In this document: positions 11,401 through 22,000 of the stretch, in pieces
Layout: every line of letters begins with the position of its first letter
Position numbering within the stretch: the stretch's first letter is position 1
From: Owenia fusiformis
Taxonomy: Eukaryota > Annelida > Polychaeta > Sabellida > Oweniidae
Length of the DNA: 64,000 nt
Reading direction: 5' to 3'
NCBI GenBank assembly: GCA_903813345.2
Contig: CAIIXF020000006.1
Location: forward strand, 17,178,348-17,242,347
Made by a program: the position numbers and the translations under genes
Notes under the pieces: generated by a model
Database searches by the model: none
Told to the model about the DNA's origin: nothing
Seen by the model: the letters and a program-made list of their open reading frames with translations, nothing else

Positions 11401-13778
11401 AATCCAAAGGGCATGCGGTTAAATTCCCAGTGGCCTTTTCTCGTTGAAAATGCGGTAAGGGGTTTGCTTGTTTCATCCAGCTCGACCTGATGGTAACCGC
11501 TCGTAGCATCTAGAGTGGAGAAGATTCTAGCCTTTGACAAGTGATCTATGGCATCACCGATACGGATTAATGGAAAGTGCTGATCTTCTGTTGCATTGTT
11601 AAGAAATCTACTGTCATGACAAAACCTCCACTTACCACTGCTCTTTGGAACTAGTAACACTGGAGATGAGTGAGGCGACATTGACGGCTGAATTATTCCA
11701 CATGCCAACATCCTGTCAACTTCTTGGTCAATAACCTCAAGTTCCTTTGGGCTGTGGCGATACTGCCTGCGAAAGATAACTTTCTCTTCCTTCAATTTAA
11801 TATGATGTTTCATAATATCCGTTTTGCTCAAGTCATTAATATCCTCAGAAAACACACACCTATAATCTTGAAGAAGGCGAAGCAGTCTGTCCGATTGTGC
11901 TGAGTCTAAATGGTGTACATCTGCTCTCCATCTTGCCAAGGCCTCCAAAAACATTGAAGGATCTTTCGGTAATATCTTTGATGTCAGTGGGGTTGCATCC
12001 ACCTCATTGATTGGGGCAACATTACCGTCCTTTCCAAAGGGATCAGGTACCGCATCATATTCACCTATAGTTGTCGTGTCAAACACCCCCATGTGGGTGC
12101 CTTTATAAAGTCGTCTTGGAGATGTCTCTGGGTTAAGCACTCTAACTTGAACTGATTTCCCCAACACATCTGCTCGGCAAAGCCCATTAGCCGCTACTAC
12201 ATGTTTCCGAGACAGTAATTTAGTGCTTGGGGTAAACAACCCAGATATGGAGTTCAAACGCATTGGTAACCTAGCTTCCACCCATGCTTCACTTTGCCCA
12301 GGTAGGATGACATCTCGAGCCAGGGTGATTTTACACACTGCATTCCTATCCTCAGATATTGGGTTGAGTTTCAATGACTCATCATCAAGCCTGATAATGC
12401 TATTCTTTTTTGACACTGACCATGTATCAAATTGATCCAAGACATCACGTCCAAGCAAGGCTGTCTTGGTTGAGCCCTGGATAACTGTCGTGAGCAAGGG
12501 TAGAACCCTGGAACCAATAGTTATTGTTAGCTGAACTTGTCCTGCTACTTTGATACCTGTGCCATCTGCTGAAACACATGTAAAAGACTCAGGTTGTGAC
12601 CTCAACTCAATGTCTTCAAGATGTTGTTTGTAGGTATTCATGTCAATAACTGAGATCTTGGCACCTGTGTCAATTAGCCATTGCATTGGACGCTGCACAT
12701 CACCTTCTCGATTTCCAACTCCTACTGTTACCATGAGACCAGAAGATCCTTTTATCTCAGCAACCTCATTATTCGAGGAGCCGCTAACTGGTCTGTTGGA
12801 GGATGAATCTTTCCCATCTGTAGTTCCTGTCTGGTTCGATCTCTGTCTATTACTAGGGGATGGACAAGCCTTAGCCATGTGGCCTATACCTTGGCAATTA
12901 TAGCATCGTACACTTGACGAGGTTCCTTGTTTAGTAAAACAATTACGAGCTATATGCCCTGGCTTACCACAATGAAAACACGAAACATTACTCTGCCTGG
13001 GCTCAGATGTTGACTGTTGGGTCTTGAGTGATGATACAACAAGATTCTTTAATTCAAGTAATTCTTCCCGAAGTTGTGAAACTTGGTCAGGTTGTTGTAC
13101 CACTGGAGGACCCACCGCTCCTATAAGTGATCCTTGATCCTCTGACTTGCTTTGCTTTGTTGCCTCCCAAACCCTGGTAGCCAATACCAGCAGAGCCTCT
13201 TTGTCTAAGGAATGCACATCACTCTGTTTGGACATATCTTCCAACAGCTTACTTGGAATGGACTGGATGAACTGCGTCGTTATCATCATAAGTCTGGCAT
13301 CCTGAGACACCTCTGGATATACTAACTTGGACTGTTCAAGCAACTTAGAATAGAACGTCTTGGGTGTATCAGACCCTAGTTGCATCTTAGTATATGTCTC
13401 CATTGCTGCTTTCCTTGTAGGTCGCACCTCAGTACCAATGGCAGCTGTCAGTGTCTTAAAATCTATATCTTCGTCTTCAGTTAATATCCTCTCATACTCT
13501 TCGAGAGGCTTGCCATCCAGAGTAGTACTGAGCATCACTATTTTGGTCTGTTCTGTCCAGTTATTGGCAGTTGCTACCCTGCAAAAGTGTTTCAGCCAGC
13601 TATCCCAGGTTGTTGTCTTACAATCAAAATTCCTGGGAGTGACTGCTTTTCTGTATTCTCTAGTAGTACTGTTCTGTTGTGCTGCTTGGGGCTGAACTAC
13701 GGGGCCTGGTTGATCCCCCGCTGCAAGTGCCTCATTGGCACCAACTTCCCCATCTATGTCATTGGGCGGTTCTGCCAT
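8409..13778 (-). CDS. Gag-Pol polyprotein of Ty3/gypsy retrotransposon
   Basis: Single uninterrupted ORF of 1789 codons from ATG at 13778; the frame stays open upstream into the primer binding site, but the ATG fits the element layout. In order: Gag region with no recognised fold (about 1-260); two CCHC zinc knuckles (about 267-280 and 292-305: CFHCGKPGHIARNC and CYNCQGIGHMAKAC); aspartic protease with WLIDTGA (about 368); reverse transcriptase with VYLDDIIVYS (about 818-827); RNase H with TDAS, ERECLAI and RTDHN; integrase with an HHCC zinc finger ending CSSCVECQQRK and a DD35E core (AMDFVELP, INSDQGSQFES, then MIERNN 36 residues on), then a GPF motif (NPWKGPFKIL). The last 120 residues are acidic and of unknown role. 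No chromodomain. Gag and Pol share one frame without a frameshift or stop, so product ratios must be set otherwise. Confidence 0.97.
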   Translation of the reverse strand: MAEPPNDIDGEVGANEALAAGDQPGPVVQPQAAQQNSTTREYRKAVTPRNFDCKTTTWDSWLKHFCRVATANNWTEQTKIVMLSTTLDGKPLEEYERILTEDEDIDFKTLTAAIGTEVRPTRKAAMETYTKMQLGSDTPKTFYSKLLEQSKLVYPEVSQDARLMMITTQFIQSIPSKLLEDMSKQSDVHSLDKEALLVLATRVWEATKQSKSEDQGSLIGAVGPPVVQQPDQVSQLREELLELKNLVVSSLKTQQSTSEPRQSNVSCFHCGKPGHIARNCFTKQGTSSSVRCYNCQGIGHMAKACPSPSNRQRSNQTGTTDGKDSSSNRPVSGSSNNEVAEIKGSSGLMVTVGVGNREGDVQRPMQWLIDTGAKISVIDMNTYKQHLEDIELRSQPESFTCVSADGTGIKVAGQVQLTITIGSRVLPLLTTVIQGSTKTALLGRDVLDQFDTWSVSKKNSIIRLDDESLKLNPISEDRNAVCKITLARDVILPGQSEAWVEARLPMRLNSISGLFTPSTKLLSRKHVVAANGLCRADVLGKSVQVRVLNPETSPRRLYKGTHMGVFDTTTIGEYDAVPDPFGKDGNVAPINEVDATPLTSKILPKDPSMFLEALARWRADVHHLDSAQSDRLLRLLQDYRCVFSEDINDLSKTDIMKHHIKLKEEKVIFRRQYRHSPKELEVIDQEVDRMLACGIIQPSMSPHSSPVLLVPKSSGKWRFCHDSRFLNNATEDQHFPLIRIGDAIDHLSKARIFSTLDATSGYHQVELDETSKPLTAFSTRKGHWEFNRMPFGLKGAPHTFQRLMSLIMQGLNYQEVLVYLDDIIVYSSSFDEHLESLQRVFNRLRQHGLKLQPLKCYFAQKAVKYLGYVVDANGVRPNEDAVKAIVEMPTPKTIEQMLRFLGKLNYYRRFIKGMADTAKPLYDSIKNSRLHKTKLLTLNADQLQAVETLKKTLASYQVMAYPCFDRDFLVDTDASANSVGACLSQQDDKGHERPVAFASSTLTKEQRNYSTTERECLAIIYAVNQFRQFLYGKPFILRTDHNPLVWLRNIKEPKGRWARWLMLLEEFPYTIVYRKGSEHANADFLSRLEDESESKTMSKSVGIQVGEPAQINKCTTLDVAKQGQRELNDLAPQQLKLCPSKPIPDHQNVNTWQRATSLKEQLLEDHPKLSPDVTDKLISKSQQTSLKDALPELAEDQNNENHALGQNDGFADDQKAPFLNMDTLKEDQKEDPDIGQVLKWLRRGEPSQEQLSQASRTSRWIYKQKKNLKLYRGVLYREVERENGLPSIMQIVLPKSWREFALGELHDNILSGHFGTDRTSARIRLRYYWPGFQQDVEDWCSSCVECQQRKSPKTKPKAPLTCIPVKGRPFEEIAMDFVELPPTSRGNKYAMVVGDYLTKWVEAYPMKDIKTERTASLLVREWISRFGCPVSINSDQGSQFESRLFKELCRVLETKKRRTTSYHPKTDGMIERNNKMLINSLSIFAKENRDWDLKLPLVLFAYRTSVHSTTGFSPFMLTFGREAHLPIDWMVGEAYPIERVSAQSWVATLQRDMRKVFNLAQDNISKSQKRQKAQYDKDLKGTFQKYEHGDKVMLFDPTARGKDGKLHNPWKGPFKILKRTSDVTYKVDLGNKVIHVNYDRLKKFISRRIFNTSQADIEKPIQDGKAEGLPIHLHGSDSEIDNSSSDEELEDDAIINNRNNHEDGEQETVPVTDHLSSEEDDLSGEEDDTSSESNFHELSQDDEEQFWDEEQELPYGESQYTVNFPKHHCEVSNKNILPAGSKRSCTKHK

Positions 13779-13792
13779 ACTTACTGCCACCA
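13775..13792 (-). other. Primer binding site (tRNA-Leu type)
   Basis: One base after the 5' LTR the minus strand reads TGGTGGCAGTAAG. Its first nine bases are complementary to the CTGCCACCA 3' end typical of animal tRNA-Leu; later bases do not match a common tRNA. The site ends in the start codon region of gag-pol. Confidence 0.7.
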
Positions 13793-13793
13793 A

Positions 13794-15526
13794 TGTAATT
13801 ACTCACAAATATAAGTAGTTTTAATATGGAAATATATTTTGAAACAATGTTAAAGTAACATATACATATATATTACATGTACAGTAAAAGGGTGGTTATA
13901 CCACGAACTCTCAAAGCGGCTATTTATGAAACCAAATAACGACAAGTAATGGTTACTCACTATTTCTACTTGTCTGTGACGCTGGTTACCCAAACTATCT
14001 GAGATCCTTACTTAACCTTGTGGTACCACTAAATCAACTGAGTGATCCTAACAACTCACAGTGATAGCCTATACTATCTACTGGCTGTGGAAACACGGTA
14101 TCTTCATCTGAATTAACTAACTCACTAACTCTTTGTCCTGGCTCACAGCGAATCCCTATACTACCTACTGGCTGTGGAAACACTGTGTTTTCATCTGAAT
14201 TAGCTAACTCACTAACTCTTCGTTCTACAAGTCCTAACACTTAACTATATTCTAATAACTCATGAACTAACATTAACCTATAACGGTTACATACTTAAAA
14301 TATTGTTCTAACCACCTCCCTATGCTATGAATGCATAGATACTACTTAGTGGTAAGTTTTCAGTTATAATATCTCATTTGGACATAATGACCCATAAAAA
14401 TGTGCATATATCAGACAGAATGTTGCTGATTCAATGATAATAATCAGTCAATGTATACTGGGACACCCTGTAATAATATTAGCGATATTCTAATGTTTGC
14501 TGGTAACGGTAACTCTTATCGTCGCTCCGGTACAATGAAGGCTTTGTTTTGCTCAACGACTAAACTCAGCACAATCCTTCTATATAACATATAATCAACT
14601 ACTCAATCTGGCCTTCTGTGCAAGTGATCAAGGTTTATTGTACCACACTATAATAACTCCAATATGTCAATCATTGAATGATATGCCATCATAATGATCA
14701 CGGTATAATGTTACACTCTATAATGATATTGTGCTGGTATGCTGGTATCTTAGGCTCCTATATTGTCGCTCTGGTTCATATTCTGTCTGGTTCTTATTGT
14801 AATTGTTGATCACAGCAAATTGTGACATACTATTATTACTAATGCCAATCTATTAATGCTATAACACCATAATAGTCAATGTATATGGGAATACTCTGTA
14901 TCGATAATCACTGATACTCATTCTAGTCTCCAGTTCACGTGTAAATACTGAACACTGTTAATACACACTATGACTACTGCTGAAGCACTATAACTACTCG
15001 TGCCAATCAATTAACGTTATAACACCATAATAGTCAATGAATATGGGATTACTCTGTATCGATATCTTCCTATGAATCACTGATACTCATTCTGGTCTCC
15101 AGTTCCCGTGTGAATACTAAACACTGTTAATATACACTATGAATTCTACTGAAGCACTATAACTACTAGTGCCAATCAATTAATCTTATAACACCCTAAT
15201 AGTCAATGTATATGGGGATACTCTGTACCGATATCTTTCTATAAATCACCAATACTCATTCGGGAGTTGAGTTCACGTGTGAATACTGGACACTGTTAAT
15301 ACACACTTTGATTATTACACTAGGCAAATCAGTTAATGTTACAAAACTACATCTACAAGCAACACTGATCACATGCTATAAATCGTGCAATTTGTTGCGT
15401 ATCTCAAGGTATAGCTGCTATATTCTGTAAAACAAACCACCACCACAAGCGTTAGTATAAGGCCACTGGGAAGAATAATCTACTATACTCTATACCTGAA
15501 AACACATAAAAATATACCATATTACA
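13794..15526 (-). repeat. 5' LTR of the gypsy element
   Basis: 1733 bp, identical to the other LTR except for two substitutions found by eye. In element orientation it holds the promoter and lies upstream of gag-pol. It carries the same internal direct repeats (about 14057-14228) and three-unit array (14843-15318). Confidence 0.97.
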
Positions 15527-15685
15527 CCAGATTTCCTAAGAGACAACGATATGATACTTTCCTTAAAAAAGCAAAGAAATTAACATATGCCTTCATACTT
15601 TATTTTGTACCAGAAAATAACATGTGGAAGTAGAGCAAATTTTTTACCAAACTGTTATTTTCAATTCCAGCTGTACCTTAATAAT
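15527..15685. repeat. Foldback element A, copy 2, right part
   Basis: Resumes the element interrupted at 6640: reverse complement of the left arm, including GATACTTTCC, CCTTCATACTTTATTTTGTACC and the outer end CCAGCTGTACCTTAA near 15667-15681. Starts with the CCAG duplication made by the LTR element. Confidence 0.8.
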
Positions 15686-15887
15686 ACTGCATGGATATTC
15701 TGTAAAAATGGCCAATAATTTATATTTTATTAGGCTAATCCATACTAGTCGGAATTTGGTAGTTTAAAGCGCCCCAGAATGCTTCAAATGCAATCTCATT
15801 TTCAAATTTTCTTGGGGGAGTGACCCCCCAAATCCCCCTCAAAGCTTCACTTTCACAAAAGTTCACTTTTCATATAACTCTGACAAA

Positions 15888-17067
15888 CTGCGCGCATATT
15901 TCAAAATGTGAGACGGGGAGGACACGACTCCCAAAAAGAGCCAAAATACGAAAAATACAAGGTTAGTCTTGTTCTAAAGATAGTACCATTCTGTGAAGAT
16001 GAACTTAATTTACTCATAGTACTCAATGTTTTTCCCGATGTAAACCTAGTTATCTCAATATTAAGTAACTTCTGTGTTCAAAATTTACAGTGTAAAGTTA
16101 TATCTATGTCTTTTTATCGTCATTTGCCGTTTATTCAGCCATTGTGTCTGTGTATGCTAGACTATATTGGATCACTCCATCTGATTAAATCAGCAAAGTT
16201 TGTGTTCAAAACGATAATACGCCATAAACGTGATTTAAACATTTTTCTTGTCAAACTGCACATACATTTCCCAAACTGCATGCCTAATATTTCTGCTTGC
16301 CTATCCAAGCTTGTTTTGTATTATTAGAAAACATAAGCGCCATACAAGGCACATATTTTATATGTGTCTAATAGTAGAACCACATAATTGAAACACTATG
16401 AGAGTCCATCCACCAAGATGGTGATCTGAAAATAAAAGTTTTTTTCGTTCCCAACTTAATTGTCACTTCTATTATACATTTTGACTTTCAATATGAAAAT
16501 CTCATAAAATCTGACGATAAAGCAAAATTTACAAAGCTACATGAAAAACACCTACACGTGCCTCTGTAGAAATTCCAATGATAATATGTAGTTTTAATAG
16601 TGTATGCGCACAGTTCGTAGTTTCTGGCTAAAATAGGCGCGCAGTTTGTGATTTATTTCTTTTTAATCTCCTGATTATCTGTTTTATCTCGAAATATTTT
16701 GAATTATACATGATAAATGTGTAAGGAATTAAATATAAAACGAGTCTAAAGTATTTGTCATTTATGTTTAAAGTGCTAGATCGATTTACGTATAAATTCC
16801 CGTTAAATCAGTGACGAAATTGCCATTTATCTGCTTATGTTTTTAAACTTAGATTCATTTGCACATAGTTTTTGCTAGTATTTGCAAGATTCGTATATTC
16901 GCCACAGAATGAACGCATTGAACAAGAAAACAATGCAGGATAAATGTCTTAATTATGTTTCAAAACACAGACTCCAACTTAAATGATGCAATGTTCTTAG
17001 GCACGCAGTTTGTGATCGAAACAAACTGCGCGCCTAAGTAGGCGCGCAGCTTGACATGGGCACCGTG
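15888..17067. mobile_element. Second, truncated copy of the CGCGCAGTTTG-motif transposon (inverted)
   Basis: Reverse-complement relative of 4024-6171. Shared blocks include AAAACACAGACTCCAACTT with GATGCAATGTT near its right end and GGGAGGACAC.ACTCCCAA near its left end. At least six motif copies are present, at about 15888, 16255, 16270, 16604, 16635 and 16997-17055. The right end GGCACCGTG is a diverged terminus; the left terminus is missing and no target duplication can be read. At about 1.2 kb it is roughly half the length of the first copy, through internal loss. The ORF at 15908-16327 is inside it and has no recognisable domain. Confidence 0.75.
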
Positions 17068-18588
17068 TCAACTAAAAGAAAATATTATCTGCCCAACACA
17101 AGAAAAGATATTACACTTTTTATGACTTACAACATGGGGTCTATGGGGAATCTCCCCAACCTAAAAAAAAAAAAAATTCAAAATTCAATCAAACTGATGT
17201 CATATTTCATCTCAAAGTTCATCTAAAAGTTCATCTAAGAATGAGGTTTCAAAAATAGTTTACTCAACTTTGAAAATTTTATTTTTTGGAAAATGTGACT
17301 TCTTGTTCAGGGAGGCCAGGGAGATTCCTAATGTTACAAAATCACAAGAAGTGAAATATCTTTTCTTGCATCAGACAGATTTTTTTTTTACTGGAGATAT
17401 TTAAAATTGCATAACTATGAGATACATACGGTTGATATGAAAATTGATCCATTGAAACTGATGAATATTCGAGTTAAATGGAACTTTCTATTATACCTGC
17501 CATGTTATCTGACCTGAATGAGCCACCTGGTGGTGAAACGGGTAACTACCTGCTCACATCTAGGTTATTTGAATGTTACAATAATAGTTGACATGTATCA
17601 GGGATTTGTATAAGTATAGAGTTTATGAATGCTGAATGCACTGGAGAATGTAAATACTATACTCCCACTAATATTTGACACTATTATATTTCACGTTTTT
17701 GGCATTTTGAAATTTCATGGCTATTATGTTTCACTAATTTTCAGCTTTTTGAAAGTTTGCGGCCATTAATTTTTTCGGATTTGTCATACAAGATCACTCT
17801 TTCGACTTCAATATCAGCCATGGTTGTTCCTTTACCCGATGATTTTGGCTTCTTATTAAGTCATTTCATTAGAATGTTCATTTTAATACAGTAATAACGA
17901 TCTTTCTTCCAAAACTCACAAAATATAGTAGCGCGCAAAAATTACTGGGAATACGTACAGTATGTACCTTGCACCCATTACAAATCTAGTGAAAATTGAA
18001 CATTCTGACCAATTTTGAACCTTTTCTTAAAAAAGATAGGATGTGAATTTTGAGAAAATATTATTTTTAATATGTTATATGATTTCAGAAATACAAAAGC
18101 AAATAAATGTACGTAAATATCCCACAACAATGAAGAAACTGAAGCAACCGAATGGTTGAGAAGAAACCATGTAGTGTTTAACATCATATAGACTTCAGCT
18201 TGGTGGTGGGAACTACTCTAAATCACTCATTACTTGACTAAAATGGTCATGGACCAAATCTGGGGAAATACAGGTAAACTTCTTTTCTCCATCATATCTA
18301 TGTCTTGACTCTTACAGTTATCTTAGGGCTATGGCATTTTGCTACAGTTGAATTATGTAATTTATGTCACAATCTAATCCCCCCATATATTCACCTAGGG
18401 ATTTTTCCAGCATTACAACAAGAGAGTGTCACTGAGTGAGATATTAAAGAAGCTTTCACCATCTGGAGAACTCATGAAAATGAGCCCAAAACATGAAAAA
18501 GTGCATGTCGGACTAACTTAGGTCAGAATTGTAAGGAGAACAGTTATAACAGCAATTACATTTTTTATTACAAAACCAAACCCAAGCA
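17068..18588. other. Non-coding DNA before the assembly gap
   Basis: AT-rich, with a short A run near 17165 and no supported gene. It may belong to the intron or 3' flank of the Onecut gene, depending on where the missing exon lies. Confidence 0.4.
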
Positions 18589-19088
18589 NNNNNNNNNNNN
18601 NNNNNNNNNNNNNNNNNNNNNNNNNNNNNNNNNNNNNNNNNNNNNNNNNNNNNNNNNNNNNNNNNNNNNNNNNNNNNNNNNNNNNNNNNNNNNNNNNNNN
18701 NNNNNNNNNNNNNNNNNNNNNNNNNNNNNNNNNNNNNNNNNNNNNNNNNNNNNNNNNNNNNNNNNNNNNNNNNNNNNNNNNNNNNNNNNNNNNNNNNNNN
18801 NNNNNNNNNNNNNNNNNNNNNNNNNNNNNNNNNNNNNNNNNNNNNNNNNNNNNNNNNNNNNNNNNNNNNNNNNNNNNNNNNNNNNNNNNNNNNNNNNNNN
18901 NNNNNNNNNNNNNNNNNNNNNNNNNNNNNNNNNNNNNNNNNNNNNNNNNNNNNNNNNNNNNNNNNNNNNNNNNNNNNNNNNNNNNNNNNNNNNNNNNNNN
19001 NNNNNNNNNNNNNNNNNNNNNNNNNNNNNNNNNNNNNNNNNNNNNNNNNNNNNNNNNNNNNNNNNNNNNNNNNNNNNNNNNNNNNNNN
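18589..19088. other. Assembly gap, 500 N
   Basis: Exactly 500 undetermined bases. A round number suggests a placeholder of unknown true length. The missing homeodomain exon of Onecut could lie here or beyond the left edge. Confidence 0.99.
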
Positions 19089-22000
19089 GATGTTTTTAAT
19101 GTCTTTTAAGGACTGGAGTTTGCCTTCAATAGTGGTGTCAACCTAAATGGGTCTCAAGTTCCCATATTGTCTGTGGTCCTGAATGCTTGAACCTTTCAAG
19201 ACCTTTTTGAACAAATAAACCATACTGAATTCAACCTTTCAAAACTATAAATGATAAAATACGCCATTTCAAAAAAATGTAGGATTAGCCTTTGAAATAT
19301 TATTTCTTTGTACGGTCAATGTATAAAATCTCTAACAAACAAAACTGGACATATTAAAACTCTTAAATTATTTTTCATGTGTGTTTTTTTTCACTTTGCT
19401 TTATATCTTAAACTACAATCCAATTAGACTTAACCACCATTCAAAGTCAAAAAGCCTATAAATAAGGAATAAACTAGATTGTTATCTGTATGTTTTCTTT
19501 CAAAAAGTTTGCCTCAAATTAGAAACATTTCTACTCGCTTGCTTTAATATAAAATTAATCAGATAATTTACAAAATCGTTTGACCAATGAATGAAACCAT
19601 AGCATTCGCACAATAGCAACAATGTATAATTCTTTTATAACAATGAGTCTGCACGCAATATAAAGGATATAAATATAATAAAAATACTGTTCTTTTAATT
19701 CAGTCTTTATAATTAGGTAGCATTAACCAAAGAAATCTGCCAAATATATCGTGAGAAATAAGCATATGCATTCAAGGTTCCAAAAAAACTTTCTCAATTA
19801 TCCCCTACGCAAGGAGTAGATTTAAACTGTGTAAGCTTTTGTCTGAATCACTTTAAGATATATTCCTTGTATAAAAATCTGAAATCCGAGGGGTCAGGTC
19901 AAAGTTTTTTCATAAAACTATTTTGATGACCCTCATCATTGTTTATAAATCTTATCAATCATTGAAGGTACATGATTATCAAATACTTTGTGTTAACAAG
20001 AAAACCTGAAATTCCTCTGCTATTAAGTAATGAATTGGTCTTTAGTATAACTGTATAAGTTAATACAGTGACAATATAACATATTGTTTTATGACATATT
20101 CCACTTGATACAAATACTTGAGTTAGATTTAGGACAAGGGTTTAGGATGTTGCTCTTGTTGTTCTGGTTAATTATGACAGATGTATTTAACATATATGGA
20201 GTAGTCTTATAGTTAAGTAATTAGGAAGAAGTGTTCATAGGGTTAGAAAAATGAAAGACTGTATAATCCTTCTGAGACTGACTGGACTGATTGCCTCCTA
20301 TACCTAGTAAGGATACCTTGAATAAAATTCAAAAACAGACCTTTTTAAAATGTAAAATACATAAGATATGAGGGAAATCAGCAAAGAATAAAGTCATTTA
20401 GATGAGCTGGGTTGTAAATCTTAAGAAAATGTCAGATAAATGAGACACTTAAATTATATCGTATGGAGAAATATTGAGAAATAAGCATCAGAGTTGTAGT
20501 TTAGGAACATTGACTTGATTGCCAAGTGAGGATACATTCTGACAGATTTGTCTTGATTATACTGTGTAAATGTCGAAATAAGATTACAATTTGCACCTAT
20601 TGTTTTCAAGTTGGAGCAAATGGCGAAAAATGTGGATTACTCCATACTTGCAAGTTGCTAAGTTCAGTGAGTTGTTTCAACCCTGTACTTGTTTTTACCA
20701 GGTAACCATGATGCCAAGGTTTTGAAGAAGCCAAATGTCATATTGGTCAATTTCATTATGTGCATTTTAATTAAGAGAACCTGATCATTTTTCTATCAAT
20801 TATATCGATATATACTTCAGAGAGTGAATTTCCAAGTTCTATAGGACTTGCTAATTTCCATCTACTGTATTTCTATGTCCCCTTTTCTCAAAAATATCAA
20901 AATTATGGGTTTACTTTTGCTGTATCAGAGTGATACTGCCAAAAGTGTGATATTGGGTGCCAAAGGATAGTCTGTTCCCATAACACGGATCAAGTTAGCA
21001 GCCCATTCAGTTACCCTTATCCCCCAGGGGCTATATAAACTACGATAACATTTACAATGGGACTTCTTTCCATCATAAATTGAGGCATCATGGGAATATG
21101 GTTGCCCATTTATGTTCCCTGTTTATAGCCTACGTCATTGCTAAGCAATGAGGTCCTCCTCTAGGCAATTCTGTCTTTTAGCAGGCCTATGCTAGTGCTA
21201 TCTCACAGCCCGGGTTATTAAATTGTCTCTTGGCAAATATCATATGATGTAATCCTAAATTATATGTATGGGAGAGGTACCATTATGAACATATAACAAA
21301 CAGATGTGACTGCCGTCATACAAAATCATTATAAAGTTCTATTTTATTTTCTAGCGAAGTTTCAAAATGGGACAGGAAGGTGGGTTATTGAGAGATGTGA
21401 AATAGCAGTCAAGGGTTTCATCACATCTCAGGCTGAGCCGAATATACAGTAAGCCTTCAACAAGATGGCATTCTAACTGAATCAACGCTGGTTAGAACAG
21501 ACACAGTCATCCATGTCTCTCATTCCATGTTATTCTGCAATGTAATTATAGAAAGGATTAAATCCAAATATAATTGCACAGGCCAAAAATCTAATTTTGT
21601 CAGAAGTTATGACTTTACATTCTGGGCTGTCAAAGGCACTTGGTCACAAGCCATATAATTTCATATATAAGAATCTCTTCGACGAAAAGCCTCAAACCAA
21701 AAGTTCTAACTGAGGTTACCAGATACAATTTAACGGGAGTCCGTTTTGGAATCAAACACTTGCCCAAAGCAGAAAATGTGGCTCAATTTACAAATAATAT
21801 ATTAAATTGCACATCTAAATCCTATTTTATTTCAAAAAGTATTTGTCATTCCTCAATAAATGTCATGCAGTGTATTTCAGTGTTCCTTTTGTCAAGTTTA
21901 TTGAATTAATAGCATAACAAAGGCAGAACAAAGAGAGAGAAAAACAAGGCATGAGAAAAAAACTGAACTGTTGGTCAGATATGATTGAACTAGGAAATCT

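Larger units (their letters stand above)
6641..15526 (-). mobile_element. Complete Ty3/gypsy LTR retrotransposon, 8886 bp
   Basis: Two LTRs of 1733 bp bound one gag-pol ORF read on the minus strand. The LTRs start TG and end CA with 6-bp inverted ends TGTAAT..ATTACA. CCAG flanks both outer edges (6637-6640 and 15527-15530), a 4-bp target duplication. A primer binding site and a polypurine tract are at the expected places. Only two LTR-LTR differences were found by eye (G6947 against A14100; C8116 against G15269), so the insertion is very recent and may be active. Protease-RT-RNase H-integrase order places it in Ty3/gypsy. No env-like ORF and no chromodomain were seen. Confidence 0.97.

Noticed and set aside
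13779-13793. Five extra N-terminal codons of the gypsy ORF, starting at TTG
   Set aside because: TTG is not a likely start here, and these bases form the tRNA primer binding site; the ATG at 13778 is preferred.
15908-16327. 139-residue ORF
   Set aside because: Inside the truncated CGCGCAGTTTG-motif transposon; no recognised domain and no equivalent frame in the longer copy.
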